A DNA stretch of 37,362 nt from Parietichytrium sp. I65-24A (GCA_012862575.1 BLSF01000125.1:1-37362), one strand, 5' to 3'; counted from the first letter of the stretch, positions 1-10,339 are shown. The notes: generated by a model not told the origin, from the letters alone. Made by a program: numbers and translations.

Positions 1-354
1 GAGCGATTCCCACCTTGTCAAAGTTCTTCTCGCTCAATGCCTCACTTCCTCGGCGAAGACTCAACATCTGCGCGACCTACCTAATCTGCCGAAGTGTTTT
101 GTTCCCTTCGAGCGCAACGGCAAGCCCTCTCGCTTTACCCTGATCTGGCCATCGGAATTGAAAACTTTGCGTAGAAGCACATTTCAGGTTAGAGACCGGC
201 CACCCTAAAACGTAAAAACTGCGTGGCGGCCAACTTACGAAACGGCCTCTTGCTGCTCCAACGCCTTGAGCCAATCCTCGAACGAGTCCATCTCGCTCAC
301 GCACCAAAACGTCGACTCGACTCCACATATTTCTTGTCTTACGTACTCGCCCAT
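1..354 (-). CDS. LRR gene, exons 1-2 only (runs off left edge)
   Basis: Minus strand. Exon 1 is 354..239: ATG, then 38 codons plus 2 nt, including the conserved core STFWCV followed by WLKALEQQEAV, ending at a GTAAGT donor. Exon 2 is 164..81, exactly 84 nt after a CGCAAAG acceptor. It encodes a 28-residue LRR-like unit containing GLAVALEGNKTLRQI and ends at a GTAGGT donor. Both exons end in phase 2, so the reading frame carries across the junction. Positions 80..1 are the start of intron 2, and later LRR exons would lie beyond the window. The copy is closely similar to exons 1-2 of the gene at 2978-6153, which supports the model. The role is inferred only as a protein-binding LRR protein; no signal peptide or other domain is visible. 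Confidence 0.65.
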
Positions 355-600
355 CTTCCCTCCCTTATCTCAGTTCCTTCCAAAACTCCAAAGCTCTCTA
401 CACGCGACACTGCCTCTCTCTCACTCACTCACTCACTCGCAGTCAAGTGTACTTGCACTCACTCAGTCAGTTCACTTGGCAGAGTGTACACGAACATACG
501 TGTACCGGTACGTGTACTTTCACCAGCAGTGACCTTCAAAGCCTCTCTAGTAGCTACTAGGCTGCTACTCTACTTTAGCTAGCTCTAGCTAGCACACTGA
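355..600. promoter_or_regulatory. 5' flank of LRR gene with ACTC microsatellite
   Basis: This stretch lies upstream of the minus-strand ATG at 354 and is similar to 6154-6470 upstream of the complete LRR gene. It has a short (ACTC)n run near 415-435, palindromic ACGTAC/GGTACC-type motifs around 490-515, and CTAGCTAG runs near 545-595. I infer promoter and 5'-UTR. Small ORFs here are microsatellite translations. Confidence 0.4.
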
Positions 601-798
601 ATATCGAAAATCTGAGGATAGACATTTTGCGATTTAATGGCGCGGCTGTTGCTGGGTCGGGTTTGAGCTGCCCGGGAGGTGGCGGAAGGCTTGAAACCTC
701 CAAAACCGGTGTCTTTGTCGCGCGAGCGTGCGTGCTCCGGTGCCTGAGTGTGGAGAGGAAGGTCCTTGTGAGGGAAGCACGTTGGAACTTGTTGCAAA

Positions 799-2078
799 AT
801 GCCCAAAACTTGCCCTTGCAGGCGAGGAACGTGTTTTGAACACCCGGACGAGTGCCGCAGGCACTGCCCCACCTGCAAACCTGTGGTCAGGAGGGGAAGG
901 CCGAAGAAGGACCCAAAGGATGGACCCGCGAAAGAGAAAAAAAGAAAGCTGGCACGGCCAAAGCGAAAGCTTGACTCTTCGGAGAACTCACCGAGCTATG
1001 CCGAAGTGGACGAGCATGTTGGGCTTGTATACTCGGAGGCAGAACCCGAGAAACTTCCTTTGGTTGAGTTACCGGAGAGAATTCGTATTCGGGACCTTTT
1101 TTTCCACTTCAGAATGGCAGAATCCAAATTGCACAATATGCGTTCTGTGTCCGCCAAGTATTTCAGATGCTGGAGCAAAATGAGCTTGGTTTCACCGTTC
1201 GCAAAGGCGATATCGAGCAGCCCGAGTTTCAGCTGGCACGACATTCCATGTTCGATTGGTCAGACTACTTTCCCGGTTGGGCTCGACGTCCAAGAAAAGG
1301 CGAGACACTTGGGCCCCGGTGTGGGAAGGAGCACTATCCGACTATTGCACATATTATTGCCAACGAGGGCATTGACAAGCAGCATCATTCCTGGGTGCTC
1401 GAGAAGCTTCGCTTGATGCCTGAAAACGCTTTCAGATGTGACATCCCCACCGAATCCGAGGTCAAATCTATTGTGGATAGGTTGCTGAGTTATCGCGCTC
1501 GGTGCGCCAAGAAAAGGGAGGAGCCGCAGTACATGGACTTCATAACTGGTAACATACTGGGAGGCGGACCCGGTTCCCAACTGCCGTATGATGTGGAAAT
1601 GTTCATTCAGCTTGAGATTGACAGGAAGTTCTCCGTACCTCCTGCTGAATGCTATCATCGAGCGCTGGACTCTTTGCAACACCACAAGGAATGGCTATCG
1701 CTATGCGCCAACAGGACTAAGTTCATACGGCGGGTGGGAAACATTCGAACACACCGCAAGAAGGGGGCCACCGCACCGAGTCAATCATCAAGCTACACAG
1801 TTGCACGTGTACCAGCCTTGGCAAATGCGCAGCCGACTACGAATAGAGCTCTCGCAGCAGGAAGAACCGGGCAACTGGGCATTCCTGCCCGTTTTGAACA
1901 GTTTATTCAGAACGAGTTGGAAGTGGACTTGGATCAGACTCCAACGCAGGTTCTGGAGAACTCGAAGGTTGCCTATGAGGACGATACTTGGCTCGAAGGT
2001 GACGAAAACTGCAAGAAGCTCAAGAGACGGGTCGTCAATGTAAAACATTTCATTAAAAAGAAATCACAAGCAATATAG
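799..2078 (+). CDS. Cys-rich AT-hook hypothetical protein, apparent frameshift
   Basis: The N-terminal frame starts at ATG 799. It shows a compact Cys/His cluster (spacing CxCx4Cx6Cx3CxxC in residues 5-26) followed by an AT-hook core GRPKK and a basic stretch, which suggests DNA binding. This frame becomes unconvincing after about 1103. From about 1104 a second frame carries a well-behaved protein through to TAA at 2078; it contains QNGRIQIAQYAFCV upstream of the first Met of that frame at 1167. The switch coincides with a run of seven T at 1097-1103. A 1-nt indel, an assembly error or a small intron could therefore unite both parts into about 425 residues. I do not recognise the C-terminal family; transposon-derived origin is possible but unproven. 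Confidence 0.5.
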
Positions 2079-2977
2079 ATTGATTGAAAAGCTACCCATG
2101 TCCGCTGCGATCCGTATCTCCAAGTTTCCAGTAGCCACGTAGTGTATCTTAAGAAGAGGCAAGGTCCTAGTATCTCCTAGTCAGCTAGGTAAAACTGCTT
2201 AGCAGATGCCAAATTGCGAACACGCGTAGCGCACAAAATACTTGGATTTGATTCAAACCAAGCACATGTTTGGAAAGCCCTGAGCTTTATCTACTCATAA
2301 AAATTGAATTTGGTTCATGAAACATTCGACCACCATTAAAACACGTTTTGGCCAAGATTGTATTTGACTGGGCGACTGTTCTTAGTATATAGACAGTGTG
2401 CTAGAGCTATGCGAGAGTTGAGTGACTGTCGGAGAGGAAGGCGTGCACGGGTTGCCCGCGACTGTTAGCTTCATGCGTAGCGAATAGTTAGCGAACAGCG
2501 GTAGTCCTACCCGTCCGTAGCTACTATCATTACTACTCCTTAGCCAGGGGAAGGGGTGTAGAATTTAGTAGTTCTTAAGAGACAGCTAAAATGGTCGTAG
2601 AAAATGGTCATGAACAAAGAAGGGGTTCGCAGAACTAAAGAGTAGCTCAACACTTCTAAAACTTGTGAAGATTGTGAAGCCAGGTTTCGAGCATCTGTTA
2701 GTAACAAACATTCACACGTCACTCATAAAATGCCGCGTTCCAGCTTTTCCAGCGAAATAATTGAACAAGCGCTACCAAAGTTGAAGAATAGTATTTTTCT
2801 TTGACTTCCAATTTGGAGTTGAAAAAATTGGCTGACGATTGGGAGCAGTGGTACTGGGTATTAGTACAGTAGTACATGAAAGCAACTCGTGGCTTCGCAT
2901 GTCTAAGATCGTTCAAAGAAGAACAAATTGCATTGAAAAGACGCCTGCCTTTCCACATGCATCCGATGCGAAGGTCG
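2079..2977. other. Intergenic region with LRR-flank fragment
   Basis: No convincing gene. Positions 2412-2597 resemble 6505-6682 (and its duplicate 7133-7311), the DNA upstream of the plus-strand LRR copy, but no LRR exon follows here. A minus-strand ORF at 2719-2958 shares a weak motif, TTCCAGCG then ATTGAAC then AGCGCTAC on the plus strand, with 9864-9895 and 13546-13577. It looks like part of a dispersed repeat rather than a gene. Confidence 0.4.
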
Positions 2978-5900
2978 TCAGTAGCTCACATTAGCAAGCG
3001 CGTTCTTCTTCAAAGCAAGACGGATCGCTGAAGCTGTTTCAGCGCCAATTTCAGAGTGGCCAAGACTGGGTATTTACAGAAAGCGAGAAGAGGTCGACAG
3101 CCGCATCGAAAGAACAAGGTCAGGAAAGATATGCTAGAGTATTTCACGTCATCGACACCAAAATCACACGTACTTCAAACAAGTCAGCGCAGTGTTCTTC
3201 TCCAACGCGCGACCGATCGCTGATGCTCCTTCATCGCCAATACTACTTCTGTAAAGACTATTTATTTCCAGAAAAAGACGAGAGGTCGCCAGCCGCAAAC
3301 AAAGAAAAAGGTCAGCAAAGATATGCTGGAGTGTGTCAATAAATCGACGCCAAAACCACACGTACTCCAACCAAGTCAGTGCAGTGTTCTTCTCCAGCGC
3401 GAGACCAATCGCCGATCCTCCTGCAGCACCAATGCCATTGTATTGAAGACTATTTATTTTCAGAAAGCGACAAGAGGTCGCCAGCCACCAAGTCCGAGAA
3501 AGGTCAGCAAGAGACTAATCTCTTTCACCAAACCGGTGTCAAAGTCACACGTACTCCAATCTAGTCAGCGCAGTGTTCTTCTCCAACGCGCGACAGATCG
3601 CTGATGCTCCTTCATCGCCAATACTATTTTTGTAAAGCCTATTTATTTCCAGAAAAAGACGAGAGGCCGCCAGCCGCAAACAAAGAAAATGGTCAGCAAA
3701 GATATGCTGGAGTATGTCAATAAATCGACGCCAAAACCACACGCACTTCAGCCAAGTCAGCGCAGTGTTCTTCTCCAGCGCGAGACCAATCGCCGATCCT
3801 CCTGCAGCACCAATGCCATTGTATTGAAGACTATTTATTTTCAGAAAGCGACAAGAGGTCGCCAGCCGCAAACAAAGAAAAAGGTCAGCAAAGATATGCT
3901 GGAGTATGTCAATAAATCGACGCCAAAACCACACGTACTTCAAGTCAGTCAGCGCAGTGTTCTTCTCCAGCGCGAGACCAATTGCCGATCCTCCTGCAGC
4001 ACCAATGCCATTGTATTGAAGACTATTTATTTTCAGAAAGCGACAAGAGGTCGCCAGCCACCAAGTCCGAGAAAGGTCAGCAAGAGACTAATCTCTTTCA
4101 CCAAACCGGTGTCAAAGTCACACGTACTCCAATGTAGTCAGCGCAGTGTTCTTCTCCAACGCGCGACCGATCGCCGATGCTCCTTCATCGCCAATTCTAG
4201 TGTAGAATAGACTATTTATTTCCAGAAAGCGACAACAAGTCGCCAGCCGCAAACAAAGAAAAAGGTCAGCAACGACATGCTGGAGTATGTCAAGAAGGGA
4301 CCAAGTCATACATACTCCAGGGAAGTGAGCACATTGTTCTTCTTCAACGCACGACCGATCGCTGATGCCCCTTTAGCTTTTATAATATTGCCCCTGAGAC
4401 TAGATCACGAATCAAGACGCAAAACTTGTCAGCGACTCAGCACGAGCTACTTTAGTGAGACACCAAATGTTTTCACTTGGAAACGTCACACATACTCCAC
4501 GGAAGTCAGCGATGTATTCTTCTTCAACGCGCGACCGATCGTTGTTGCTCCTTTGCCGTCAATTTCATTATCGCAGAGACTATTTCCAGAAATATCACGA
4601 AATCGTCAGCCGCCAAGCACGAGAACATGTCAGATGTGTTAGACAACCATTTCGCGAGACGAACGACTGCACAACACTACTAGCTAGTACACGTACGACA
4701 AACTAGTCAATGTAGTGTTCTTCTCCAGTCCATCAGCCAGAGTTGATACAAACTTGGATTTCCTCCACCAAGCGAGCCTCAGAAGATCAGGGAGCGTTCC
4801 CTTGATGGACATAAAAGTTGAGTTGAGTCTGTTCATATGAAGAGGGCCAAACTGTCAGCGATTGAAAAACTGAGAAAAGCGAGACGATTGAGCAACATTA
4901 TGCAACCGCTCTAAAATTCAAACGTACTTTAGCGACGTCAGAGTAGTATTCTTTGACAACGCGCGGCCGATTGCTGCTGCTCCTTTACTACCAATAGGAT
5001 TACCGGAAAGACTGTCTCCAGAAAAGCGAAGAAATTGTTAGCTGCAGAGCGCGATAACGTTTAGCAAGCTTTCAAGACCATCAAAAGGGCTATACGTACT
5101 CCAAAAACCTCAGTGCGGTGTTTTTTGCCAACGCGCTGCCGATCACTGATCCCCCTTCAGGACCAATCTTATTCCTTGAGAGACTGTATCAGAAAACGAC
5201 AAAAACTGTCAGCATCAGAACGCGGCAATGTTTGCCAAGCTGAACACGCCTCCTTCGCAGGGCCGTACGTACTCCAAGAATACCAGTACGGAATTTTCTG
5301 CCAACGCGCGGCCGATCGCTGATCCACCTTCAGGGCCAATATCATTATTTGAAAGACTAACATTCAACAAGAAACGTCATGAAACTAAACCGTCAGCTGC
5401 GGAGCACGACAACGTTTGGCAAACTTGGGACTCTTGGGAGGGCCGTACGTACTCCAGAAACATCAGTGTGGTGTTTCTTGCCAACGCGCGGCCGATCACC
5501 GATGCTCCTTCATTTCGAAACCCATTCCATGAAAGACTAATTCCAGGTTACATGGTACCGCCAGCGACAAACCATCGAGATACTTAGTATGGGTAAGAAG
5601 TGTTTTCGCAAAATAAGTGTCAAAGCCGCACATACGTACTCCACACAAGTAAGCGCAGTGTTCTTCTCCAGCGCACAAGCGATTTCTGATATTTGTTCGG
5701 CATTCATTCCAACTCCATAAGCACTATCTCAAAGGCAATACATTGTCAGCCACAGGGGACGAGAAAGGTTAGCGCAGGAAGGGTGGCTCTGAATCTTTCT
5801 AGCGATTCCCACCTTGTCAGGGTTCTACTCGCTCAATGCCTCACTTCCTCGGCGAAGACTCAACATATGCGCGACCTACCTAATCTGCCGAAGTGTTTTG

Positions 5901-6153
5901 TTCCCTTTGAGCGCATAGGCAAGCCCTCTCGCTTTACCCTGATCTGGCCATCGGGATTGAAAACTTTGCGTAGAAGCACATTTCAGGTTAGAGAACGGCC
6001 ACCCTAAAAAGTAAAAACTGCGTGGCGGCCAACTTACGAAACGGCCTCTTGCTGCTCCAACGCCTTGAGCCAAGCCTCGAGCGAGTCCTTCTCGCTCATG
6101 CCCCAAAACGTCGACTTGACTCCACATATTTCTTCTTTTTCGTACCCGCCCAT
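2978..6153 (-). CDS. Ribonuclease-inhibitor-type LRR protein, one repeat per exon
   Basis: Inferred exons (minus strand, in order): 6153-6038, 5963-5880, 5723-5640, 5536-5453, 5356-5273, 5183-5100, 5011-4928, 4777-4697, 4579-4496, 4399-4316, 4211-4128, 4022-3939, 3830-3747, 3638-3555, 3449-3366, 3257-3174 and 3065-2978 (ends TGA). Exon 1 encodes a 38-residue head with STFW and WLKALEQQEAV. Every repeat exon is 84 nt (one is 81) and cut in phase 2. Splicing TTGGA to TCTT recreates Leu-Asp/Glu-Leu, and each exon yields a 28-residue unit such as SIGDEGASAIGRALEKNTAL. Donors are mostly GTACGT (also GTAAGT, GTAGGT, GTATGT, GTGCGT); acceptors are mostly TAG or CAG. Introns are 74-156 nt and often have a CTGAC branch-like motif before a T-rich tract. 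Total is about 486 residues with no stop or frameshift. LRRs of this type bind proteins; the specific ligand is unknown. Splicing is inferred, not demonstrated. Confidence 0.75.
3066..5639 (-). repeat. Tandem exon-intron units of the LRR array
   Basis: Units of about 180-200 bp, each an 84-nt LRR exon plus an intron, repeat head to tail. Between 3174 and 4211 two exon types and their introns alternate with near identity: the GDEGAS type and the GAAGGS type. This is evidence of recent duplication of whole exon-intron blocks. Units above 4211 are more diverged, so the array is oldest toward its 5' (gene) end. Confidence 0.8.
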
Positions 6154-7585
6154 CTTCCCTCCCTTAACTCAGTTCCTTCCAAAACTCCAAAGCTCTTTAC
6201 ACGCGACACTGCCTTTCTCTCACTCACTAATTCACTCACTCACTCACTCACTCACTCACTCACTCACTCAGTCCACTTGGCAGTGTGTGTACACGAACGT
6301 ACGTACGTACGTGTACGCAACTCTCACCACCACACCTACGCAGTAAAGTAACGCTTTCGCTTACGGGTGCTACTACGGGTACCGGCACGTGCGTAGTGTA
6401 CGTGTACGTACGTACACACTTTCACCAGCGGTGACCTTCAAAGCCTAGCTAGCTAGTAGCAATCTGGTAGAGCTATCTTAGCCTCTACTTCTAGGTAGTC
6501 GAGCTAGCGAGGGTTGAGTGAGTGTCAGAGAGGAAGGACTGTTAGCTTCAAGCTTAGCGAATGGTTAGCGAACAGCGGGAGTCCTACCCGTCCGTAGCTA
6601 CTATTGCTACTATCATTACAACTCCTTAGCCAGGGGAAGGTGTGTAGGATTTAGTAATTCTTAGGAGACAGCTTAAACGGTAGTAGTGAACTGCCGTGAA
6701 TACACACACATATGTGCGCACTGCGTAGAATTCCGCGAGTGAGAGAGGCCAGTGCCAGTGAGTGCTGCAAGTACGCGAGTGAGTGAATGAATGAGTGAAT
6801 GAATGAGTGAGTGAATGAGTGAATGAGTGAATGAGTGAGTGAACGAGTGAACGAGTGAGTGAGTGAGCGAGTAAATGAATTAGTGAGTGAGAGAGAGGCA
6901 GTGTCGCGTGAAGAGAGTTTTGGAATTTTGGAAGGAACTGAGACAAGGGAGGGAAGATGGGCAAGTACGAAGACTATGAAGTATGTGGAGTCAAGTCGAC
7001 GTTTTGGTGCGTAGATAAGATGGACTCGTTCGAGGATTGGNTACACACTTTCACCAGCGGTGACCTTCAAAGCCTAGCTAGCTAGTAGCAATCTGGTAGA
7101 GCTATCTTAGCCTCTACTTCTAGGTAGTCGAGCTAGCGAGGGTTGAGTGAGTGTCAGAGAGGAAGGACTGTTAGCTTCAAGCTTATCGAATGGTTAGCGA
7201 ACAGCGGGAGTCCTACCCGTCCGTAGCTACTATTGCTACTATCATTACAACTCCTTAGCCAGGGGAAGGTGTGTAGGATTTAGTAATTCTTAGGAGACAG
7301 CTTAAACGGTAGTAGTGAACTGCCGTGAATACACACACATATGTGCGCACTGCGTAGAATTCCGCGAGTGAGAGAGGCCAGTGCCAGTGAGTGCTGCAAG
7401 TACGCGAGTGAGTGAATGAATGAGTGAATGAATGAGTGAGTGAATGAGTGAATGAGTGAATGAGTGAGTGAACGAGTGAACGAGTGAGTGAGTGAGCGAG
7501 TAAATGAATTAGTGAGTGAGAGAGAGGCAGTGTCGCGTGAAGAGAGTTTTGGAATTTTGGAAGGAACTGAGACAAGGGAGGGAAG
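6154..7585. promoter_or_regulatory. Shared flank between divergent LRR genes, with TGAG/ACTC repeats
   Basis: This lies between the ATG at 6153 (minus) and the ATG at 7586 (plus). It holds (ACTC)n near 6228-6270, the complementary (TGAG/TGAA)n at about 6775-6885 and 7403-7515, and alternating ACGT palindromes near 6296-6315 and 6400-6415. Its two ends are inverted copies of each other. I infer promoter and 5'-UTR function for both genes. ORFs rich in SLTHS here are repeat translations. Confidence 0.45.
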
Positions 7586-7669
7586 ATGGGCAAGTACGAA
7601 GACTATGAAGTATGTGGAGTCAAGTCGACGTTTTGGTGCGTAGATAAGATGGACTCGTTCGAGGATTGG
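6413..7669. repeat. 628-bp direct duplication flanking a single N
   Basis: 6413-7040 and 7042-7669 are the same 628-bp sequence with one difference that I can find (G at 6557, T at 7186). They are separated only by the undetermined base at 7041. The left copy ends inside LRR exon 1 (its ATG is at 6957), exactly where the right copy also contains that exon. This may be two overlapping contig ends that were not merged. Confidence 0.85.
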
Positions 7670-8184
7670 CTCAAGGCGTTGGAGCAGCAAGAGGCCGTTT
7701 GGTAAGTTGGCCGCCACGCAGTTTTTACTTTTTAGGGTGGCCGGTCTCTAAGCTGAAATGTGCTTCTACGCAAAGGTTTGAAGGTCCATGGCCAGATCAG
7801 GGTCAAGCGAGAGGGCTTGTCGTTGCACTCGAGGGGAACAAATCACTTCGGCAGATTAGGTAGGTCGCGCAGATGTTGAGTCTTCGCCGAGGAAGTGAGG
7901 CATTGAGCGAGAAGAACTCTGACAAGGTTGGAATTGCGAAAAAGGCTCATAACTACCAACCTACCTGTAAACTAACCTGTACACTTTCTCGTCTCCTGTG
8001 GCTGACAATATATTGCCTTTGAGATAGTGTTTGTGGAGTTGGAATGAATGCCAAACAAATATCAGAAATCGCGACAACTGATTTGCAATTTGCAATGAAG
8101 GGTGAAGGAGTAAAACAAAACTACTTGTATCTGCTTGGCTGTTTGGGAGGTCGAACAGAGTTGAGAGAACATTTGGTTAGGTAA
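7586..8184 (+). pseudogene. Truncated LRR gene (exons 1-3), inverted copy
   Basis: Exon 1 is 7586..7701: ATG, 38 codons plus 2 nt, ending WLKALEQQEAV at a GTAAGT donor. Exon 2 is 7776..7859, 84 nt, containing GLVVALEGNKSLRQI, with a GTAGGT donor. Exon 3 starts at 8028 after GAGATAG and matches exon 3 of the minus-strand gene (5723-5640) for about 45 nt, to about 8072. There the LRR sequence is replaced by a dispersed segment also found at 11738 and 14323. The frame happens to stay open to TAA at 8182-8184, so a short chimeric protein is possible, but the LRR array is lost. I call it a broken gene. Confidence 0.65.
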
Positions 8185-8251
8185 TATTTTGCCATATACT
8201 TCTTTCATTCAGAGCTGGACCAGCGAGGGATGGGTCTGACGGATCGTTTTC

Positions 8252-9145
8252 TCAAACTGATGGCTGAATTTCATTCTTTGTTTCGACGGCTTTGCTGCTG
8301 GAGATCTTGAGCTTGTATCCTGCAAAGATGAAAAGAATGAGTGCTGCAAATACACCAAACCCGATGGCAGCAGCAGTCTCTGAGGACATTCCCCAAACAT
8401 CAAGGTTGATAAAATACTCCACATCAACGTTTTTGAATGTCCATTTTAGCTCCGCGCCGCTGAGAATTTGGACGTAACCATTCTCTTCAGCCATCGGCAA
8501 GCAAGTCTCTTCGATCGGAGAACCAGAGCAGGTTGTGTCAGAACGATTGTGCACTGAAAAGGACCCGTCTTCTTTGAGAAGTATGTTGTAGTCTACCCGA
8601 AAATGGCAACCAGTGGATATCAGAAATCTGCTCTCATCGAAGAGCTCGGGATCAATAAGCTCGGCCGTGGTGTTGCGAGCCTTTGCACACCACTCTTCGC
8701 GCGAGACGTTAAATTCTGCAGATTTTACAGACTTCTGCCGGTAAAATACAGACTTTGCCATGTCAAATGTCTTGATCTCATATTTGATAAATGTGTCACG
8801 ATCAAAATATTTGCACGAGGTATCTATGGGCAAAGTTCCTCTGAAGTTCTCGTCATCACCACGACTATACCCTGATGTAGCTAATGTCTCGCAATTTTCA
8901 TCTTCAAAGTATGCATAGTATTCAGCTTCAGATGATGTCTCAACGGCCGCGTTAGCGAAAGATGTGCCATCGGAATCGCCATCGCGTCTCAGGCAGACAT
9001 TGTACAAAGAGTCTAAACCCACAGTGCCGACCGTAGGAGTTTTGCACGTTTTATCTCTGTAACGGTAAACCGCAAGTCCTTGGAGGCCGGTGGCGGTCTG
9101 AATCAGGCCTGCGAATGCCACGCACGCACTGATGCCGAGTCTCAT
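8252..9145 (-). CDS. Type I membrane protein, copy 1
   Basis: The ORF has 297 residues from ATG 9145. It has a clear N-terminal signal peptide (residues 1 to about 20, hydrophobic, ending TATG), then a Cys-containing extracellular domain of about 240 residues with N-glycosylation sequons (NVS, NTT, NRS). A single membrane segment lies at about residues 258-282 (AAAIGFGVFAALILFIFAG), followed by a short tail ending EIQPSV. I do not recognise the family. It is unlikely to be spliced, because the frame is intact from signal peptide to tail. A close paralogue lies at 11910-12809 on the same strand, with conserved flanks on both sides. Surface or secretory-pathway location is inferred; function is unknown. 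Confidence 0.7.
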   Translation of the reverse strand: MRLGISACVAFAGLIQTATGLQGLAVYRYRDKTCKTPTVGTVGLDSLYNVCLRRDGDSDGTSFANAAVETSSEAEYYAYFEDENCETLATSGYSRGDDENFRGTLPIDTSCKYFDRDTFIKYEIKTFDMAKSVFYRQKSVKSAEFNVSREEWCAKARNTTAELIDPELFDESRFLISTGCHFRVDYNILLKEDGSFSVHNRSDTTCSGSPIEETCLPMAEENGYVQILSGAELKWTFKNVDVEYFINLDVWGMSSETAAAIGFGVFAALILFIFAGYKLKISSSKAVETKNEIQPSV

Positions 9146-10339
9146 CTTGGGAGCTGTTTGGTTGCAACCTAGTCGGGTCGATATTCAGATGGAGTTTCCG
9201 GACTGCAGCGTGCTGAGGCTTCACTCGATTCGTAATCTTATTCTCACCACATTTGCTAATTAGCCAAATCGATAGTCAATCCCCCAGCATGTGGAAACTC
9301 TGCAGCGAAGACACCTCCACGAAGCATTCTATAGAGAGGAATAGAGCTGCCGTGAGGTATCCGCAACTGTCAAGCACGAAGAAGACCGCCGAAGGCGGGC
9401 GCAACGTGACTTTGGCTTGTTTCCAAGATCGATCGATCCAGACCGCTGTTCCTACTCAGGAGAGGCACTTTACTCTAGTCGTATTGCGCAGTTTTGAAAC
9501 AATAATTTAAACCTTGGAAGTGTGTACCGCTGTACGTACCGGTACCCGAGTGCTCCTACAACCCAACCTGTCTGGCGATGGCAGGAAGTTACGTGTACTA
9601 AGCTGGTGCTAATGTGTACCGTAATCCTCGCAGTAACTTGCTGGCGCCAGTATTGAGATCTGCTTCTTCGCAGTCAACGCAGATCAACGCAGTTTGTAGT
9701 TGTGGCGATTCTTACAACCTCACTTGGGAGTGAATTGTGGAATGTGGAAATGTTACAGAACTCAAAGTCCACCCGAGTCCCATCGTGTACGGTACTCACT
9801 GTCAGTACTGGCATTGCCTGTGAGTAAAACCAATTCACCTCACACGTCAACGCATGAAAGTTCCAGCGATCCGATTGAACGAGCGCTACTAAACTTGAGT
9901 AGTCTTGCAATTAGTATCCTTTGACACCTTTGACATCCTTTGACACCCGTTGACTTGGAGTTGGACTGGCAATCTTGAGCCGTGAACTTCGCTAAGGATA
10001 GTGAGCAGCAGTATCTGGTACTGAGTACTTACTCTTTTTCTTTTGTAAACTTTCCACAAGAATACAAGTTCTAAGTTCCAGTTTTGAGCCCGTCAGCCCT
10101 GGCAGCTAAGGCTCAGGCTATTTGTGGCACATCTTCTTCACTGTCAACACGGATTTCAGCGATTTCAGACATGAGTTGAAGTACCGTACTTTCGACAGTG
10201 CCAGTAGTGTACTAGGTATGTGTATGTGTACACGTACAGTCAACTCATTTGACTACTAGAGCAACTTAGAGTAACCTTTGTTTGATTTTGTAGTTCCAAC
10301 GTTTAAAATCACCGCTCAAGCCGTGAATTTCACTCGGGT
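9146..10339. other. Upstream region of membrane-protein copy 1, part of tandem duplicate
   Basis: No gene is supported. The DNA is nearly the same as 12810-14015, so it is part of the duplicated unit and includes the presumed promoter of the minus-strand gene. It contains GTAC-rich palindromes near 9525-9545, and the segments 9470-9770 and 10020-10165 that reappear inverted further right. Positions 9248-9370 have a diverged relative at about 17875-17990. Confidence 0.5.

Larger units (their letters stand above)
5679..8072. repeat. Large inverted repeat (head-to-head LRR gene starts)
   Basis: The left arm (about 5679-6270) and right arm (about 7400-8072) are inverted copies. Each contains LRR exons 1, 2 and part of 3, the introns between them, and the 5' flank with its ACTC repeat. 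The right arm ends abruptly at about 8072. The spacer includes the 628-bp duplication. The arrangement gives two divergent LRR gene starts. Confidence 0.75.

Noticed and set aside
3323-4642. Plus-strand ORFs over the LRR array (for example with QRSVLLQRETNRRS repeats)
   Set aside because: They are antisense shadows. The minus strand gives LRR consensus, fixed 84-nt exons and good splice sites.
3066-5639. CRISPR array or simple satellite
   Set aside because: Repeat units are about 190 bp with protein-coding, phase-constant 84-nt cores and splice sites. This is not the short repeat-spacer pattern, and the context is eukaryotic.
6172-7510. Ser/Leu/Thr/His-rich ORFs (SLTHSLTHS)
   Set aside because: They are translations of ACTC/TGAG microsatellites on either strand.
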